From Lentisphaerota bacterium (lineage in GTDB: Bacteria; Verrucomicrobiota; Lentisphaeria; Victivallales; Victivallaceae), in assembly GCA_015061815.1 (NCBI GenBank), contig SUVW01000004.1:62001-126000 (forward strand): a stretch of 64,000 nt of DNA. The letters run 5' to 3'. How positions within the stretch are numbered: position 1 is the first letter of the stretch; each line of letters starts with the position of its first letter. A program made the translations under genes and the position numbers. Under the pieces are notes generated by a model. It was not told where the DNA came from and searched no databases. It saw only the letters and a list, made by a program, of their open reading frames with translations. Of this stretch, positions 7,926 to 17,426 are shown piece after piece.

Positions 7926-9815
7926 ATGAATCCATTTTACATTGAAAATATCAACGGATTTCCCACACTGAAAAAAGATGGTACGCCGGTAAACCCTATG
8001 ATGTTCTGGGCCCGCGATGTCGATGACATTGATTTCCCGGAATTCCGCAAAGCCGGAATCAAAATTTTCAGCTGCTTCCGCTGGGCAAAATATTTTGAAT
8101 GTCCCTACTGGACGGGAAACGGACAATATGATTTTTCCTATTACGATGAGCAGTTGACCCGTTTCACCCGGCTGGTTCCGGATGGATATATCATTCCCCG
8201 GATTTTTGTCAGTGCGCCATTCTGGTTTTTGGATCAGCATCCGGATGAGCTTACAGAATTTGCCATTGATGTACCGTACACCCGGGATGGGATCGGCTCA
8301 ACTTATCACCATTCATTTGCTTCGGAATTGTGGAAAGAGGAGCAGGGCAAAGCATTCCGGGCGTTGATGAAACACTTCCGGCAAGCTCCCTATGGTGACC
8401 GGATCATCGGTATCCATGTGGCGGACGGCACTTGCGGTGAATGGCACTACTGGCGCGGCGGTTGTGCGCCGGATTGCGGCAAAGCGATGGCGGCCAGACT
8501 CGGCCGTCCGGTACCGCCGCTGGAGGAGCGTGATCCGGAATATTATCAGGCATTTTATTCAGCGGCAGTGGATGCAATTGATCACTTCTGCCGGATCGTA
8601 AAAGAGGAAACTGATTATCTGACGGCAGTATTTTACGGTTATTTCCCGATGGAAACAGTTCAGATCAATTCCGGTCACTGTGCGATGGAAAAGTTTCTGT
8701 CGCTGGGAAATGTAGATATCGTGGCAGCTCCACACAGTTACTCCCGCCGATTTCCCGGAGAAGACGGTTATTTCCGGGCGATCCCGGCAACTTTGGCGAA
8801 ACACGGTATATTGTTTCTGGATGAATCCGATGACCGCACACCGCTGGCGACAATAAAATATGAAAATCAATCTTTGATCATGGCAGAAAATCCGGAAAAA
8901 GCTCTGCATTGGCTCTCCCGGGAATTCGGCAATGTCGCTGCTCATTGCGCCGGTCAATGGTTCATGGATATTGATATCGGAATGTTCCGGGACCGGATAT
9001 ATTATGAACATATCGCCAAATTGTACCGATGCGGTGACCGGCTTCTGCCGCTGCCCCGCCGGCGGGTGTCGGAAGTGGCATTGATCACGGACCCGGAGAG
9101 CAACTGGTACTATTCGCGCAAAAATTATCCCAATGCACTGTATTTTTCCATCCAGCAGATGCGTGAATTGACTCATACAGGAGTACCGTTTGACTTTTTC
9201 TGTGCCGGAGATATGGATGCCAAAGAGATGGAAAAATACAAGGTGCTGATTTTCACCGATGTGGTTGCGCTCTCTGAAAAATGCCGTTCAGAGATCAAAA
9301 AACTGCAGAAAGATCACCGATGCTTTATCTGGACCTGCGGTGACGGGGCAGTGTCCCGTGACGGGAAATTTTCTCCGGACAAGGGGATGGAAGATCTGAC
9401 CGGGATCAAATTCACCCTGACCGGCAAACAGCTTTTGCCGCCTTTGAAAGACCCGTATATCACTCTGGAGGAAAAGTGGTGGCAGTCGCCGGGATTTCTG
9501 CCGGAAAAAGCGGATGTGGATTTCGGCTCATGGCGGTCAGTATACCGTTCCTGTCCGAATTATTCTGCCGATGAATTGCGGCAGATATTCAAAGACAGCG
9601 GGGTGCATATTTATTCAGAAGACGGCGATGTGATTTCGGCAAGCGAAAGCGTATTGATGATTCACGCCTCGTCTGACGGCTGCAAACGTATCCGCCTGCC
9701 CCGGCCCCGGAAAGTCAGTGATCTGCTCAATAATTGTCCGGCTGGAGAAAATATAACACAATTTGAAGTTCAGATGCAACTGGGAGAAACTGCATTATTC
9801 ATGCTCGAAAATTGA
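7926..9815 (+). CDS. GH42-like beta-galactosidase-type glycoside hydrolase
   Basis: The 629-residue product looks like a clan GH-A enzyme of the GH42 type. The N-terminal barrel contains Glu172 in DGTCGEWHYWRG (probable acid/base) and Glu300 in ILFLDESDD (probable nucleophile), a spacing compatible with GH42. Residues about 370-480 resemble the Rossmann-like trimerisation domain of that family (ALYFSIQQMRELTHTGVPFDFF, KYKVLIFTDVVALS). A small C-terminal beta domain follows. There is no signal peptide, so it should work in the cytoplasm on imported glycosides. It begins 18 bases after the pseudopilin-like gene and is probably co-transcribed with it. The substrate is not evident. Confidence 0.75.
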   Translation: MNPFYIENINGFPTLKKDGTPVNPMMFWARDVDDIDFPEFRKAGIKIFSCFRWAKYFECPYWTGNGQYDFSYYDEQLTRFTRLVPDGYIIPRIFVSAPFWFLDQHPDELTEFAIDVPYTRDGIGSTYHHSFASELWKEEQGKAFRALMKHFRQAPYGDRIIGIHVADGTCGEWHYWRGGCAPDCGKAMAARLGRPVPPLEERDPEYYQAFYSAAVDAIDHFCRIVKEETDYLTAVFYGYFPMETVQINSGHCAMEKFLSLGNVDIVAAPHSYSRRFPGEDGYFRAIPATLAKHGILFLDESDDRTPLATIKYENQSLIMAENPEKALHWLSREFGNVAAHCAGQWFMDIDIGMFRDRIYYEHIAKLYRCGDRLLPLPRRRVSEVALITDPESNWYYSRKNYPNALYFSIQQMRELTHTGVPFDFFCAGDMDAKEMEKYKVLIFTDVVALSEKCRSEIKKLQKDHRCFIWTCGDGAVSRDGKFSPDKGMEDLTGIKFTLTGKQLLPPLKDPYITLEEKWWQSPGFLPEKADVDFGSWRSVYRSCPNYSADELRQIFKDSGVHIYSEDGDVISASESVLMIHASSDGCKRIRLPRPRKVSDLLNNCPAGENITQFEVQMQLGETALFMLEN

Positions 9816-9830
9816 TAGAGGTAAAATTAT

Positions 9831-12821
9831 ATGAAAAAAATATCATTGTTTTTGCTGTTGTGGGGATTACCGCTGCTGTCCGGAGCCGGTATATTAGCTC
9901 CGGGAGAACGGATCACCGTACCACTGCCGGATGGAAAAATGCCCAACGCCGAACGCTTGATAGTCACCTTCACAGCCCGGTGTGACCGCCCGATGAATGT
10001 AAATGACTCACGCTTCATGATCGTGGCAGTCAACGGCAAACGGGTGGATAAATATCTTTCTCCAGGTCAAAATAAAATTCCCCGGCTGGTTAACAGAACC
10101 AGTCCGACTTTTCATGGCAGCGGCTATAATTATACCGATAAAAACAGTTGTTGGAGCGTGGTTTCCTGCAAAGCTGATTCGGATGCGGAGCATATTTATT
10201 TTCCCGCAGACTTCCGACAGCTGCACATCTATGCGATGGATGTGACCGATTTTCTCGGTTCCGGCAAAAATTCTCTGATCATCGGAAATACCGCTTCTCC
10301 TGCAGGGAATTATCCTCTGCATATCGGGAAGGTGAAAGTGGAAAATATCCACGCATCCAAACTTCCGGATCCGGTGGAAAGGAGTTTTTCCGGCTATGCG
10401 GTTATTCCCAATAAAAATCTGCCTCTGGCCGGTACCGCAGAAAAAATTCGGGTAGAAGTCCCCCGAAAATCCGGTTTCCGCCGGGTATTGCGTTTCCGTG
10501 CCAGACTTGGGTACACCGCCGAAGGCAGTAACGGAGATTTGAAAATTTTGATAAATGACCGTATCCTTACTCCGGAAAATGAGAACCAGTTGAGCCGTTT
10601 GCTCAATCGCGGAGCTTTTTTCCGCGGCGGCAATGAGTCAATAATCGCATCTCATGGCAGAATTGTTGTCGCCCACCGGGCTGATTGGGGGATACCTTCG
10701 GAAAAGCTTGAGGATTTGAAAGTCAACTGGTACTACCTGGATATCGATGATATGCTTCATAACAACGGCGGCACCATTTCTCTGCAGAATGTGGCCTTCG
10801 TTCCTTATTTCAAGAAACGCGGATACAAAGACGGCAGACCTTTTCTGCTTTTTTGGGATGGTGCAGTCGGTTATGTACCGGAAGTTTGTGCAGCTCTCGC
10901 TCCGGCACGAAAAACCGAAAGCCGCAAATTTGCGGACAGTGATAAAAAAATCAAAACGGACAATTATGTTTTGAGCATAGCACCGGCAGGAGGTTTGCAG
11001 ATCGAAGCCGGAAAACAGAAATTTTTCGTGGAAACTCTTTACAGTTATCCCCGGGCCGGATTTAATGCGTTTCTCTGTGACGGTGCAAAGGCGGTGACTC
11101 CGGAAAAAGAGTTCAAAGGAAAAATCAGCGAAAAGCACGGAACTTTCACTTATGAATATTCCGGCAAATACTATTCTGTGATACGGACTGTGAAGTGTGC
11201 GGCAAATGCAATTCATGTCAGTGAAAAAATCACCAATTTGAATAATGCTCCACTGGGGATGAAATTTGAAATCAATATGATCAGCGCAAACCGGGCGCAG
11301 GTCATCCGTAAAAACGGCAGTACGTTTTTTAATAATAATTTGAGCAGTCATCGCTTCCCGTGCGGCAACACTTCTCTTTTCTGGGGATTCAGCAAAGGAG
11401 ACTCCCGGGGTTTGGGAATTGCGGTCGTTGATGATATCTTCCGGATGCAGGCAGATTACCGGACTGATCCCGGCAGCGGCGGCATCAGTACCTCTCATCT
11501 CGGTTTTGCCGCCGGTAAATCACACACGTTGCGTTACACGATCTACATTCTGCCATCCGCAGATTACTTTGATTTTGTTAATGCCGTCCGGCGGGATTGG
11601 GGTGTCAACAATCGCACTATACCCGGATTTATAACCTGGAACAATCACCATATCCGTAATAATCCGGATAAATTCAAAACCTCAATAGCCAATTTAGGCA
11701 CTTCGATCCTCATCGACGGCAAAGAGTGGTACAATGCCCGGAAGTATCATGAAAGATCTTTCAACATTGCCGATGAGATGAAAATTCATACAGAATGGAA
11801 AAATCTGGGGAAAACTCTCTGTCCGGATATCCGCTATCTTCTGCAGTTTCAAATGGTATTTTCCTGGCGCAACAAGGAAAAATCTCCTGACCTGATGGCT
11901 GATTCAGCGATCATCAACCACGAAGGACATGTTGATATTTTTGCCCGCGCCAGAAAAGGAGCTCCATACTCTTCCACCTACGGATATGGCGAACCTGGAT
12001 TATATCACGCATATCACTATCCGATGATCGGCAATTCATATTACCGTTTTCTGATGGATTCAGCCCGGGTGGCAATGGATAACGGTTTTAACGGCGTATA
12101 TTATGACACTCCGGAATATGATGCTGTAACTTACGGCAGATTCACCTTTGACCGTTGGGATGATGCAACGGTGGATTTGAATGATGACTTCACCATTGCC
12201 AGAAAATATGCGGATGTCAATCTGATTTCGGTACAAGCCCGGTATGAACTTTATAAATATATTACCGGACGCGGCGGTATTATAGTGTTGAATGCTCCGC
12301 CCCACAATGAAAAAATTCAACAGATGCCGGGAATGATCATCCATCATACCGAGGGTGACCGGGAGGATTCTCTGGCCAGAATGCATTTTTCCACCCCGGT
12401 AGTATTAGGACAATACCCCCGGGATGCAAAAGGGACTCCGGGGTATACCGGTTCGCCGCGTAAACGTTTTCTGACTGGAGAAGATTTTATGCAGGATATG
12501 GTATGGAAAATCTCAAACGGAGTTCTTTACGCTGCTTATTGGCCGCCCAAAGATGTCCCGGAAAGTCACGAGTGGCCCACAAGAGATATGTATCCGATTA
12601 CGGTAACAGATATTCACGGCGGCTGGATTCGCGGCAAAGAACGTATCATTACCGTAAAAAGCGGCAAATTCGGTTGGGAAAATGAAAAAGTCGCCAGTGC
12701 CAGAATCCGGGTTTACGGGAAAAACGGCTGCATGATCAGCGACAGTCAGGTGAATAGCGATGCTGCCGGACAGTTTGAAGTCAAACTTCCGGAAAGCGGA
12801 ATGGCAATTATCATCCGCTGA
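9831..12821 (+). CDS. Exported 996-residue putative glycosidase
   Basis: A signal peptide (about residues 1-20, ending near SGAG) precedes a large protein I cannot assign to a named family. Residues about 20-600 look beta-rich. From about 600 a barrel-like region is suggested by alternating strands and helices: GTSILIDGKEW, IRYLLQFQMVFSW, GFNGVYYDTPEY and GIIVLNAPPHNE. The aspartate in VYYDTPEY and the acidic cluster HHTEGDRED are candidates for catalysis, and EPGLYHAYHYP is rich in possible substrate-contacting aromatics. A short C-terminal beta domain ends the chain. It follows the GH42-like gene by 15 bases and is closed by a terminator at 12843. Likely action is on extracellular or periplasmic polysaccharide; this is inference. 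Confidence 0.6.
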   Translation: MKKISLFLLLWGLPLLSGAGILAPGERITVPLPDGKMPNAERLIVTFTARCDRPMNVNDSRFMIVAVNGKRVDKYLSPGQNKIPRLVNRTSPTFHGSGYNYTDKNSCWSVVSCKADSDAEHIYFPADFRQLHIYAMDVTDFLGSGKNSLIIGNTASPAGNYPLHIGKVKVENIHASKLPDPVERSFSGYAVIPNKNLPLAGTAEKIRVEVPRKSGFRRVLRFRARLGYTAEGSNGDLKILINDRILTPENENQLSRLLNRGAFFRGGNESIIASHGRIVVAHRADWGIPSEKLEDLKVNWYYLDIDDMLHNNGGTISLQNVAFVPYFKKRGYKDGRPFLLFWDGAVGYVPEVCAALAPARKTESRKFADSDKKIKTDNYVLSIAPAGGLQIEAGKQKFFVETLYSYPRAGFNAFLCDGAKAVTPEKEFKGKISEKHGTFTYEYSGKYYSVIRTVKCAANAIHVSEKITNLNNAPLGMKFEINMISANRAQVIRKNGSTFFNNNLSSHRFPCGNTSLFWGFSKGDSRGLGIAVVDDIFRMQADYRTDPGSGGISTSHLGFAAGKSHTLRYTIYILPSADYFDFVNAVRRDWGVNNRTIPGFITWNNHHIRNNPDKFKTSIANLGTSILIDGKEWYNARKYHERSFNIADEMKIHTEWKNLGKTLCPDIRYLLQFQMVFSWRNKEKSPDLMADSAIINHEGHVDIFARARKGAPYSSTYGYGEPGLYHAYHYPMIGNSYYRFLMDSARVAMDNGFNGVYYDTPEYDAVTYGRFTFDRWDDATVDLNDDFTIARKYADVNLISVQARYELYKYITGRGGIIVLNAPPHNEKIQQMPGMIIHHTEGDREDSLARMHFSTPVVLGQYPRDAKGTPGYTGSPRKRFLTGEDFMQDMVWKISNGVLYAAYWPPKDVPESHEWPTRDMYPITVTDIHGGWIRGKERIITVKSGKFGWENEKVASARIRVYGKNGCMISDSQVNSDAAGQFEVKLPESGMAIIIR

Positions 12822-12842
12822 ATTATTCAGGTGCATTTCTGC

Positions 12843-12872
12843 CGTTGCCGGAAAATTCCGGCAACGTTTTTT
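12843..12872 (+). terminator. Rho-independent terminator of the glycosidase operon
   Basis: CGTTGCCGGAA (12843-12853) pairs with TTCCGGCAACG (12856-12866) and is followed by six T. It lies 21 bases after the stop of the 996-residue gene. Confidence 0.9.
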
Positions 12873-12975
12873 GTACCCGATGGGATAGACCAAAGCCGGA
12901 CTGCCGCAAAACTTTTGCCGCATTCCACATGCTCCATGCTGTCAAAGCATATCAACAATGTGCCGCTGACCGAAA

Positions 12976-14250
12976 CTAAAATTCCGGAATACCGGCAAAT
13001 TTCAACAGCCGCAGCCAATCGTAATCCGCGATACCGTGTCCCTCTGTCCGCCGGTAATATCCCAGATATTCACCAATAGCCGAGGTATCATAATCCGCCG
13101 GATACGGAACTTGCGGGAAACCGGGTTTGCCGCAAACTTCCCATGCCGGAGATGCCGCCTGACAGGCCAGAAATTCCCCCTCGGTATCAAACCAGGGAGA
13201 GTCAAATCCGGCGATCAGTACTTTTCTGGGCGCAATGGCGGAAATAAGCAGATGTTGATCAAAAGTGAGCAATTTGGCCGGATTGCGCTCATATTTTTTA
13301 TACGCACGGCAATACCAATGGGAAAACATCCGCATTTCAGTTGCAATATTCTCTCCAAAGTCCCGCTTGGCCAACGTCGCTCCGCCGCCACCGCACTGAA
13401 TCGGCACGCAAACGGCAAAACGTTCATCTCTGGCCGCAGCCAGCAACGCCGCTTTCCCCAGGCGGGAACAACCGGTAACCACATTCCGTCCGGCATCTAT
13501 TTCAGGTATACGTCCGGCAAGTTCCAATCCCCGGGACAATGCCCATGCCCAAGCCCCCAGAGCTGTCGGATTATCCATCCTGCCTTCATCCCGCTTCCCC
13601 CAGAGGTCAAAAACTCCGGTATACGCGAAGTTTTCCTGACGGTAACGCTCTTCTGTTTCATTGCTGTTGGGATCGGGAGAAACCTGACAGTAACATGCCG
13701 TCATCACCGCATAACCGGCACTCAATAACATTCCGACTGGCATGGTCGAATTGCTGTTGGGATCGCACATCGTCCCCCGATCCGGAAAAACTTTGCGTTC
13801 CGGGGTATCACGCGACCACATATCCGGAATAAGAATATCTTCATCCGGAATAAGCTGATGGTTGCCGTGAAAATTCAAAAACAATATCACCGGAACCGGT
13901 TTGGTTGCATGACGCGGACGGATGACCAGCCAATCCATGACCGGGCCGCTTTTATCAGCTTTGAACCACATCCGGTACTGTGAACGGACGGCATAACCGG
14001 CCAATGCATCAGACTTTTCATCGATCAATTCAGTGACCATCACCTCCGGCGGCGGCGGTTCAACTCCAAACATCTCCCCGGCGAAAATATCCAATATCTC
14101 CCGGCGGCGCGCCGCCCATTGTCCGGCATCGGTCACCTTCTGTCCGTTGACAAAAGTCAACGGATCTTCCAGCGTGTATGAGGTGATTTTTTCCGGATCA
14201 TAATTAGCTTCAAAGTAATTCGGTCGGATATCCGGCACCGGATTTGACAT
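12976..14250 (-). CDS. Carbohydrate esterase family 15-like glucuronoyl esterase
   Basis: The 424-residue alpha/beta hydrolase has the CE15 hallmark GCSRLGK (residues 260-266) with Ser262 as nucleophile, a glycine-rich IQCGGGGATLAKRDFGE region after it that normally carries the acid, and His405 in EGHGIADYDW as probable catalytic histidine. FLNFHGNHQL corresponds to the oxyanion-hole region. Family members cleave esters between glucuronic acid and lignin or xylan. No signal peptide is seen from the chosen ATG at 14250, which has AGGAGAAGG just upstream; a TTG at 14292 would only add a non-hydrophobic extension. A cytoplasmic esterase is unusual for polymer-acting CE15 and suggests imported oligosaccharide substrates. 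It is convergent with the glycosidase operon. Confidence 0.8.
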   Translation of the reverse strand: MSNPVPDIRPNYFEANYDPEKITSYTLEDPLTFVNGQKVTDAGQWAARRREILDIFAGEMFGVEPPPPEVMVTELIDEKSDALAGYAVRSQYRMWFKADKSGPVMDWLVIRPRHATKPVPVILFLNFHGNHQLIPDEDILIPDMWSRDTPERKVFPDRGTMCDPNSNSTMPVGMLLSAGYAVMTACYCQVSPDPNSNETEERYRQENFAYTGVFDLWGKRDEGRMDNPTALGAWAWALSRGLELAGRIPEIDAGRNVVTGCSRLGKAALLAAARDERFAVCVPIQCGGGGATLAKRDFGENIATEMRMFSHWYCRAYKKYERNPAKLLTFDQHLLISAIAPRKVLIAGFDSPWFDTEGEFLACQAASPAWEVCGKPGFPQVPYPADYDTSAIGEYLGYYRRTEGHGIADYDWLRLLKFAGIPEF

Positions 14251-14301
14251 TTTTCCTTCTCCTGACATACTGTTTTCAAACATCTGCTGCAATTATTTCA
14301 T

Positions 14302-14330
14302 AATATAGCATGACTCATACTGTTTGCCAG
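14302..14330 (-). promoter_or_regulatory. Promoter for the CE15-like gene
   Basis: CTGGCA (14325-14330 on the minus strand), 17 bases, TATATT (14302-14307). It is 52 bases upstream of the ATG at 14250. Between this promoter and the rpsS terminator, 14331-14546, I see no gene. Confidence 0.55.
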
Positions 14331-14546
14331 TGTTCCCCGGATGTATTTTTCGGAATTTTATCATTTTTCACCTGCGCAGGGCATTATGAATAATCTCTTG
14401 CTCAAAAGGTGGATACCGGGACATCATCCCTTCGACACTCCCGGTTCAATATTTCAGGCTTAAAAACTCCCGAAAAATTTTTCCACCGGCAGATTGCTTT
14501 TTGCTGACAGCATTTCCAGTGTTGCCTGATATCAGTATATGACAAT

Positions 14547-14595
14547 AAAAAAGGTACTGCTGACCACCTTTTCAGGTAACGCAACAGCACCTTTT
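14547..14595 (-). terminator. Rho-independent terminator after rpsS
   Basis: On the minus strand AAAAGGTGCTGTTG can pair with CAGCAGTACCTTTT over 14 positions if G-U pairs are allowed, followed by a T-run. It starts about 22 bases after the rpsS stop and ends the ribosomal protein operon there. Confidence 0.85.
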
Positions 14596-14616
14596 GATAT
14601 TTGCTGGTTCGGCAGA

Positions 14617-14883
14617 TTACTTACCGGAAACCACACCGTGCACTTTGAACACACGGGTCGGAACAAATTCGCCGAGCTTATGGCCGACCATGTTCTCGGT
14701 AACAAATACCGGAACAAAAGATTTGCCATTATGCACATTGAACGTGTGTCCAACAAAATCCGGAATGATCAATGACCGGCGGGACCAGGTTTTGATCGGG
14801 GTCTTGTTGGCGGGATTCATCTTTTCGACTTTGTCGATCAGATACTGATCCACAAAAGGACCTTTTTTGATGGATCTGGGCAT
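14617..14883 (-). CDS. rpsS: 30S ribosomal protein S19
   Basis: The 88-residue product matches S19 throughout ([12 protein letters not shown] at the start, then [19 protein letters not shown] and [24 protein letters not shown]). It binds the head of the 30S subunit with S13 near the decoding region. The ATG overlaps the rplB stop (TAATG). It is the last gene of this ribosomal operon: a terminator follows instead of rplV and rpsC, which come next in most bacteria. Confidence 0.98.
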   Translation of the reverse strand: MPRSIKKGPFVDQYLIDKVEKMNPANKTPIKTWSRRSLIIPDFVGHTFNVHNGKSFVPVFVTENMVGHKLGEFVPTRVFKVHGVVSGK

Positions 14884-15710
14884 TACTTCTTCCTCCGTTC
14901 AACGATGAATTTCTTTGAACCTTTTTTCGGATTGCGGGTACGTTTGCCTTTGGCAAGTTTACCCCAGGGTGAAACAGGATGTCCACCGCCGGACTCACGA
15001 CCTTCACCACCACCCATCGGATGGTCGACCGGGTTCTGCGCAACACCGCGCACGTGAGGACGGAAACCTTTGTAACGTTTCTTACCGGCTTTACCGAGTT
15101 TGGTATTCATCAGATCAAGATTACCTATCTGACCGATCATCGCACGGCAATTGACATGCAGCATGCGAACTTCGCCTGACGGCAGTTTGACCTGGGCATA
15201 AAGCTCTTCTTTACCGCGCAGAGTGGCGACCTGACCGGCAGAACGGACCAATTTGGCACCGGCTCCGGGCTGCATTTCAATACAGCAGATCTCAATACCG
15301 ACCGGAATATCTTTCAGCTTCAACCAGTTGCCCGGTTTCAATTCAGCTTTGGGTCCATTCATGACCACATCGCCGACTTTCAAACCGACCGGCGCGAGGA
15401 TGTAAGCTTTCTCACCATCCGCGTAAGAGATCAACGCGATATTGGCGGTACGGTTGGGATCGTATTCAATCGTAACGACCTTTGCCGCAATACCCTCTTT
15501 GTTACGGTTGAAGTCAACCATACGATAGCAGCGTTTATTGCCCGCACCCCGGAAACGGGTGGTGATCCGTCCCTGATTGTTGCGGCCGCCACTGGATTTT
15601 TTACCCTTCAGCAGACCCTTGAACGGCGCGACTTTGCTCAAGCCGGAATTGTCGACGACCGACATATTGCGCCGTGAGGGAGTCGTCGGATTGTAACTTT
15701 TGATAGCCAT
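14883..15710 (-). CDS. rplB: 50S ribosomal protein L2
   Basis: The 275-residue product is L2, a primary 23S rRNA binder next to the peptidyl transferase centre. Conserved segments include [15 protein letters not shown], the [14 protein letters not shown] region and the C-terminal [18 protein letters not shown] loop, which holds the histidine essential for peptidyl transfer. Length and order in the operon are standard. It starts 14 bases after rplW. Confidence 0.98.
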   Translation of the reverse strand: MAIKSYNPTTPSRRNMSVVDNSGLSKVAPFKGLLKGKKSSGGRNNQGRITTRFRGAGNKRCYRMVDFNRNKEGIAAKVVTIEYDPNRTANIALISYADGEKAYILAPVGLKVGDVVMNGPKAELKPGNWLKLKDIPVGIEICCIEMQPGAGAKLVRSAGQVATLRGKEELYAQVKLPSGEVRMLHVNCRAMIGQIGNLDLMNTKLGKAGKKRYKGFRPHVRGVAQNPVDHPMGGGEGRESGGGHPVSPWGKLAKGKRTRNPKKGSKKFIVERRKK

Positions 15711-15724
15711 TGTCTTAAACTCCC

Positions 15725-16012
15725 TTAAATAATCTCAATACTGCCTTCAGCAAGCGTAACGACCGCACGTTTCCAATCGGCACGACGCCCCATTTTCATG
15801 GTACGGCCGGCACGCTTGGCTTTGCCCTGGTAGTTCATCACGTTAACTTTGGCAACTTTCACTTTGAAAAGTTCTTCCACCGCCCGGGCGATCTCAATAC
15901 GACCGGCAGCCGGATGCACGCGGAAAGTATACTTATTGTCCTGAATCAGTGCATTGCACTTTTCAGTAACGACCGGCGCGATGATGACATCATAAGCACT
16001 ATTCATCTTCAC
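15725..16012 (-). CDS. rplW: 50S ribosomal protein L23
   Basis: The 95-residue product fits L23, which lines the polypeptide exit tunnel and docks trigger factor and SRP. Seen are the [16 protein letters not shown] start, [23 protein letters not shown] and the [15 protein letters not shown] extended loop. It lies six bases after rplD and follows the usual S10 operon order. Confidence 0.96.
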   Translation of the reverse strand: MKMNSAYDVIIAPVVTEKCNALIQDNKYTFRVHPAAGRIEIARAVEELFKVKVAKVNVMNYQGKAKRAGRTMKMGRRADWKRAVVTLAEGSIEII

Positions 16013-16018
16013 TCCTCC

Positions 16019-16657
16019 TTACGCCAAGCGTCCGATAAAAGCATCGAGCGCATCCTTGCAGAAGACCAGCTTCTTGAAGCGGAGCAACTCATACACATTG
16101 ACCGTTGCCGCGCGGCGGACGATCAAATTCGGAATATTGCCGGTAGCACAGATCGACGCTTCGTCAAACTCGGTCATGCTCAACATGATGGTATCATCCT
16201 GAACTTTCAAGTTCTTCAAGACCGCATACGCACTGCGGGTCTTGTGATCCGGCAATACGAATTTATCCAGAACCATCACATCACCTTCTTCGATACGTTC
16301 GGCCAACGCACGCTTCAGAGCCAGAGCCAGAACTTTTTTGTTCATCTTCTTGGCATAGCTGCGGGGCTGGGGTCCGAAAATCGTACCGCCGCCGACCCAC
16401 ACGGGTGAACGGTTGGAACCGGCACGGGCTCCGCCGCGACCTTTCTGACGCCAGGGTTTTGCACCACCGCCGCGAACCAGACCGCGAGTCTTGGTGCACG
16501 CAGAACCGGAACGGGCTCCAGCCAGATAAGCGACCACTGCATCGTGAACCGCCTGGGCTCCTTTATTCAACTCGATCACGCTGGAAAGACTCTCCGGCAC
16601 GGCATATTCGCCGATCCGGGCACCGCTGCAATCGAGGATATCCAATGTCTTAACCAT
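16019..16657 (-). CDS. rplD: 50S ribosomal protein L4
   Basis: The 212-residue product is L4 of the large subunit. The tunnel loop is recognisable by TRGLVRGGGAKPWRQKGRGG with the following ARAGSNRSPVWVGGGTIFGP. The C-terminal globular part (VYELLRFKKLVFCKDALDAF) is typical. In several bacteria L4 also represses its own S10 operon; nothing here proves this. It starts 15 bases after rplC. Confidence 0.97.
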   Translation of the reverse strand: MVKTLDILDCSGARIGEYAVPESLSSVIELNKGAQAVHDAVVAYLAGARSGSACTKTRGLVRGGGAKPWRQKGRGGARAGSNRSPVWVGGGTIFGPQPRSYAKKMNKKVLALALKRALAERIEEGDVMVLDKFVLPDHKTRSAYAVLKNLKVQDDTIMLSMTEFDEASICATGNIPNLIVRRAATVNVYELLRFKKLVFCKDALDAFIGRLA

Positions 16658-16672
16658 CTTTTATCTCTCCTC

Positions 16673-17308
16673 TTACTTTGCGGCTTTTTTCAGCGCGCTT
16701 TTAATGGTAAGGATACCGCCGTTGCAACCCGGGACCGCGCCCTTGACCAACAGGCAGTTATCTTCAGCCATAACCCGCACGATCTGCAGATTCTGCACAG
16801 TACGGCGATCATTGCCATAATGTCCGGGCATCTTCTTGCCCTTGGCAACACGGCCCGGGAATTCGCACTGTCCGATAGAACCCGGACGACGTTCCCAGTC
16901 ACCGCCGTGACTGGCACGGCCGCCGCCGAAATTCCAACGCTTGACGCAGCCCTGGAACCCACGACCTTTGGTAGTACCGATCACATCAAGGTACTCACCC
17001 GCAGCGAAAATATCCGCTTTCAGAACAGCACCGACTTCAGCTTCCGCATTGCGAATTTCGCGAAGAAGCGCGGGAAGCACATCACCGGTGACTCCGGCTT
17101 TGGCCAAGTGTCCCTGACGGGCCTTGGTCACGTTTTTTGCTTTGCGACTGCCGAAACCCAGCTGAACCGCTGAATATCCGTCGCGCTCGACAGTTTTGAC
17201 TCCGGTCACAACGCAGGGACCGGCCTGGATCACCGTCACCGGGATCAGAACGCCCTTTTCGTCATAAACCTGGGTCATGCCGAGTTTTTTACCGATTAAA
17301 CCTTTCAT
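16673..17308 (-). CDS. rplC: 50S ribosomal protein L3
   Basis: The 210-residue product is L3, reaching into the peptidyl transferase centre. MKGLIGKKLGMTQVYDEKG is the classical start, which fixes the ATG at 17308 (GAGAGGAG upstream) instead of the longer frame to 17359. The central WNFGGGRASHGGDWERRPGSIG loop and MPGHYGNDRRTVQNL are conserved. The 118-base gap to rpsJ contains a GC-rich hairpin. Confidence 0.97.
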   Translation of the reverse strand: MKGLIGKKLGMTQVYDEKGVLIPVTVIQAGPCVVTGVKTVERDGYSAVQLGFGSRKAKNVTKARQGHLAKAGVTGDVLPALLREIRNAEAEVGAVLKADIFAAGEYLDVIGTTKGRGFQGCVKRWNFGGGRASHGGDWERRPGSIGQCEFPGRVAKGKKMPGHYGNDRRTVQNLQIVRVMAEDNCLLVKGAVPGCNGGILTIKSALKKAAK

Positions 17309-17384
17309 TCTTTTTCTCCTCTCATTAGATTTAGAGAAACTTACGATACTCGTCCCCAATCGGCCGGGAACGGCGGTATCTCAA

Positions 17385-17407
17385 CCGCCGGGCACCCCGC
17401 CCGGCGG
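17385..17407 (-). promoter_or_regulatory. GC-rich stem-loop between rpsJ and rplC
   Basis: CCGCCGGGC (17385-17393) pairs perfectly with GCCCGGCGG (17399-17407) around a five-base loop. There is no T-run after it on the minus strand, so it is not a simple terminator. It begins 20 bases downstream of the rpsJ stop and could be a processing site, stabiliser or regulatory structure for rplC. Confidence 0.5.
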
Positions 17408-17426
17408 CCTTCCGGAAACTCCTTTA

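Noticed and set aside
14331-14546. Possible small gene between the esterase promoter and the rpsS terminator
   Set aside because: Only short frames without ribosome binding sites or recognisable sequence.
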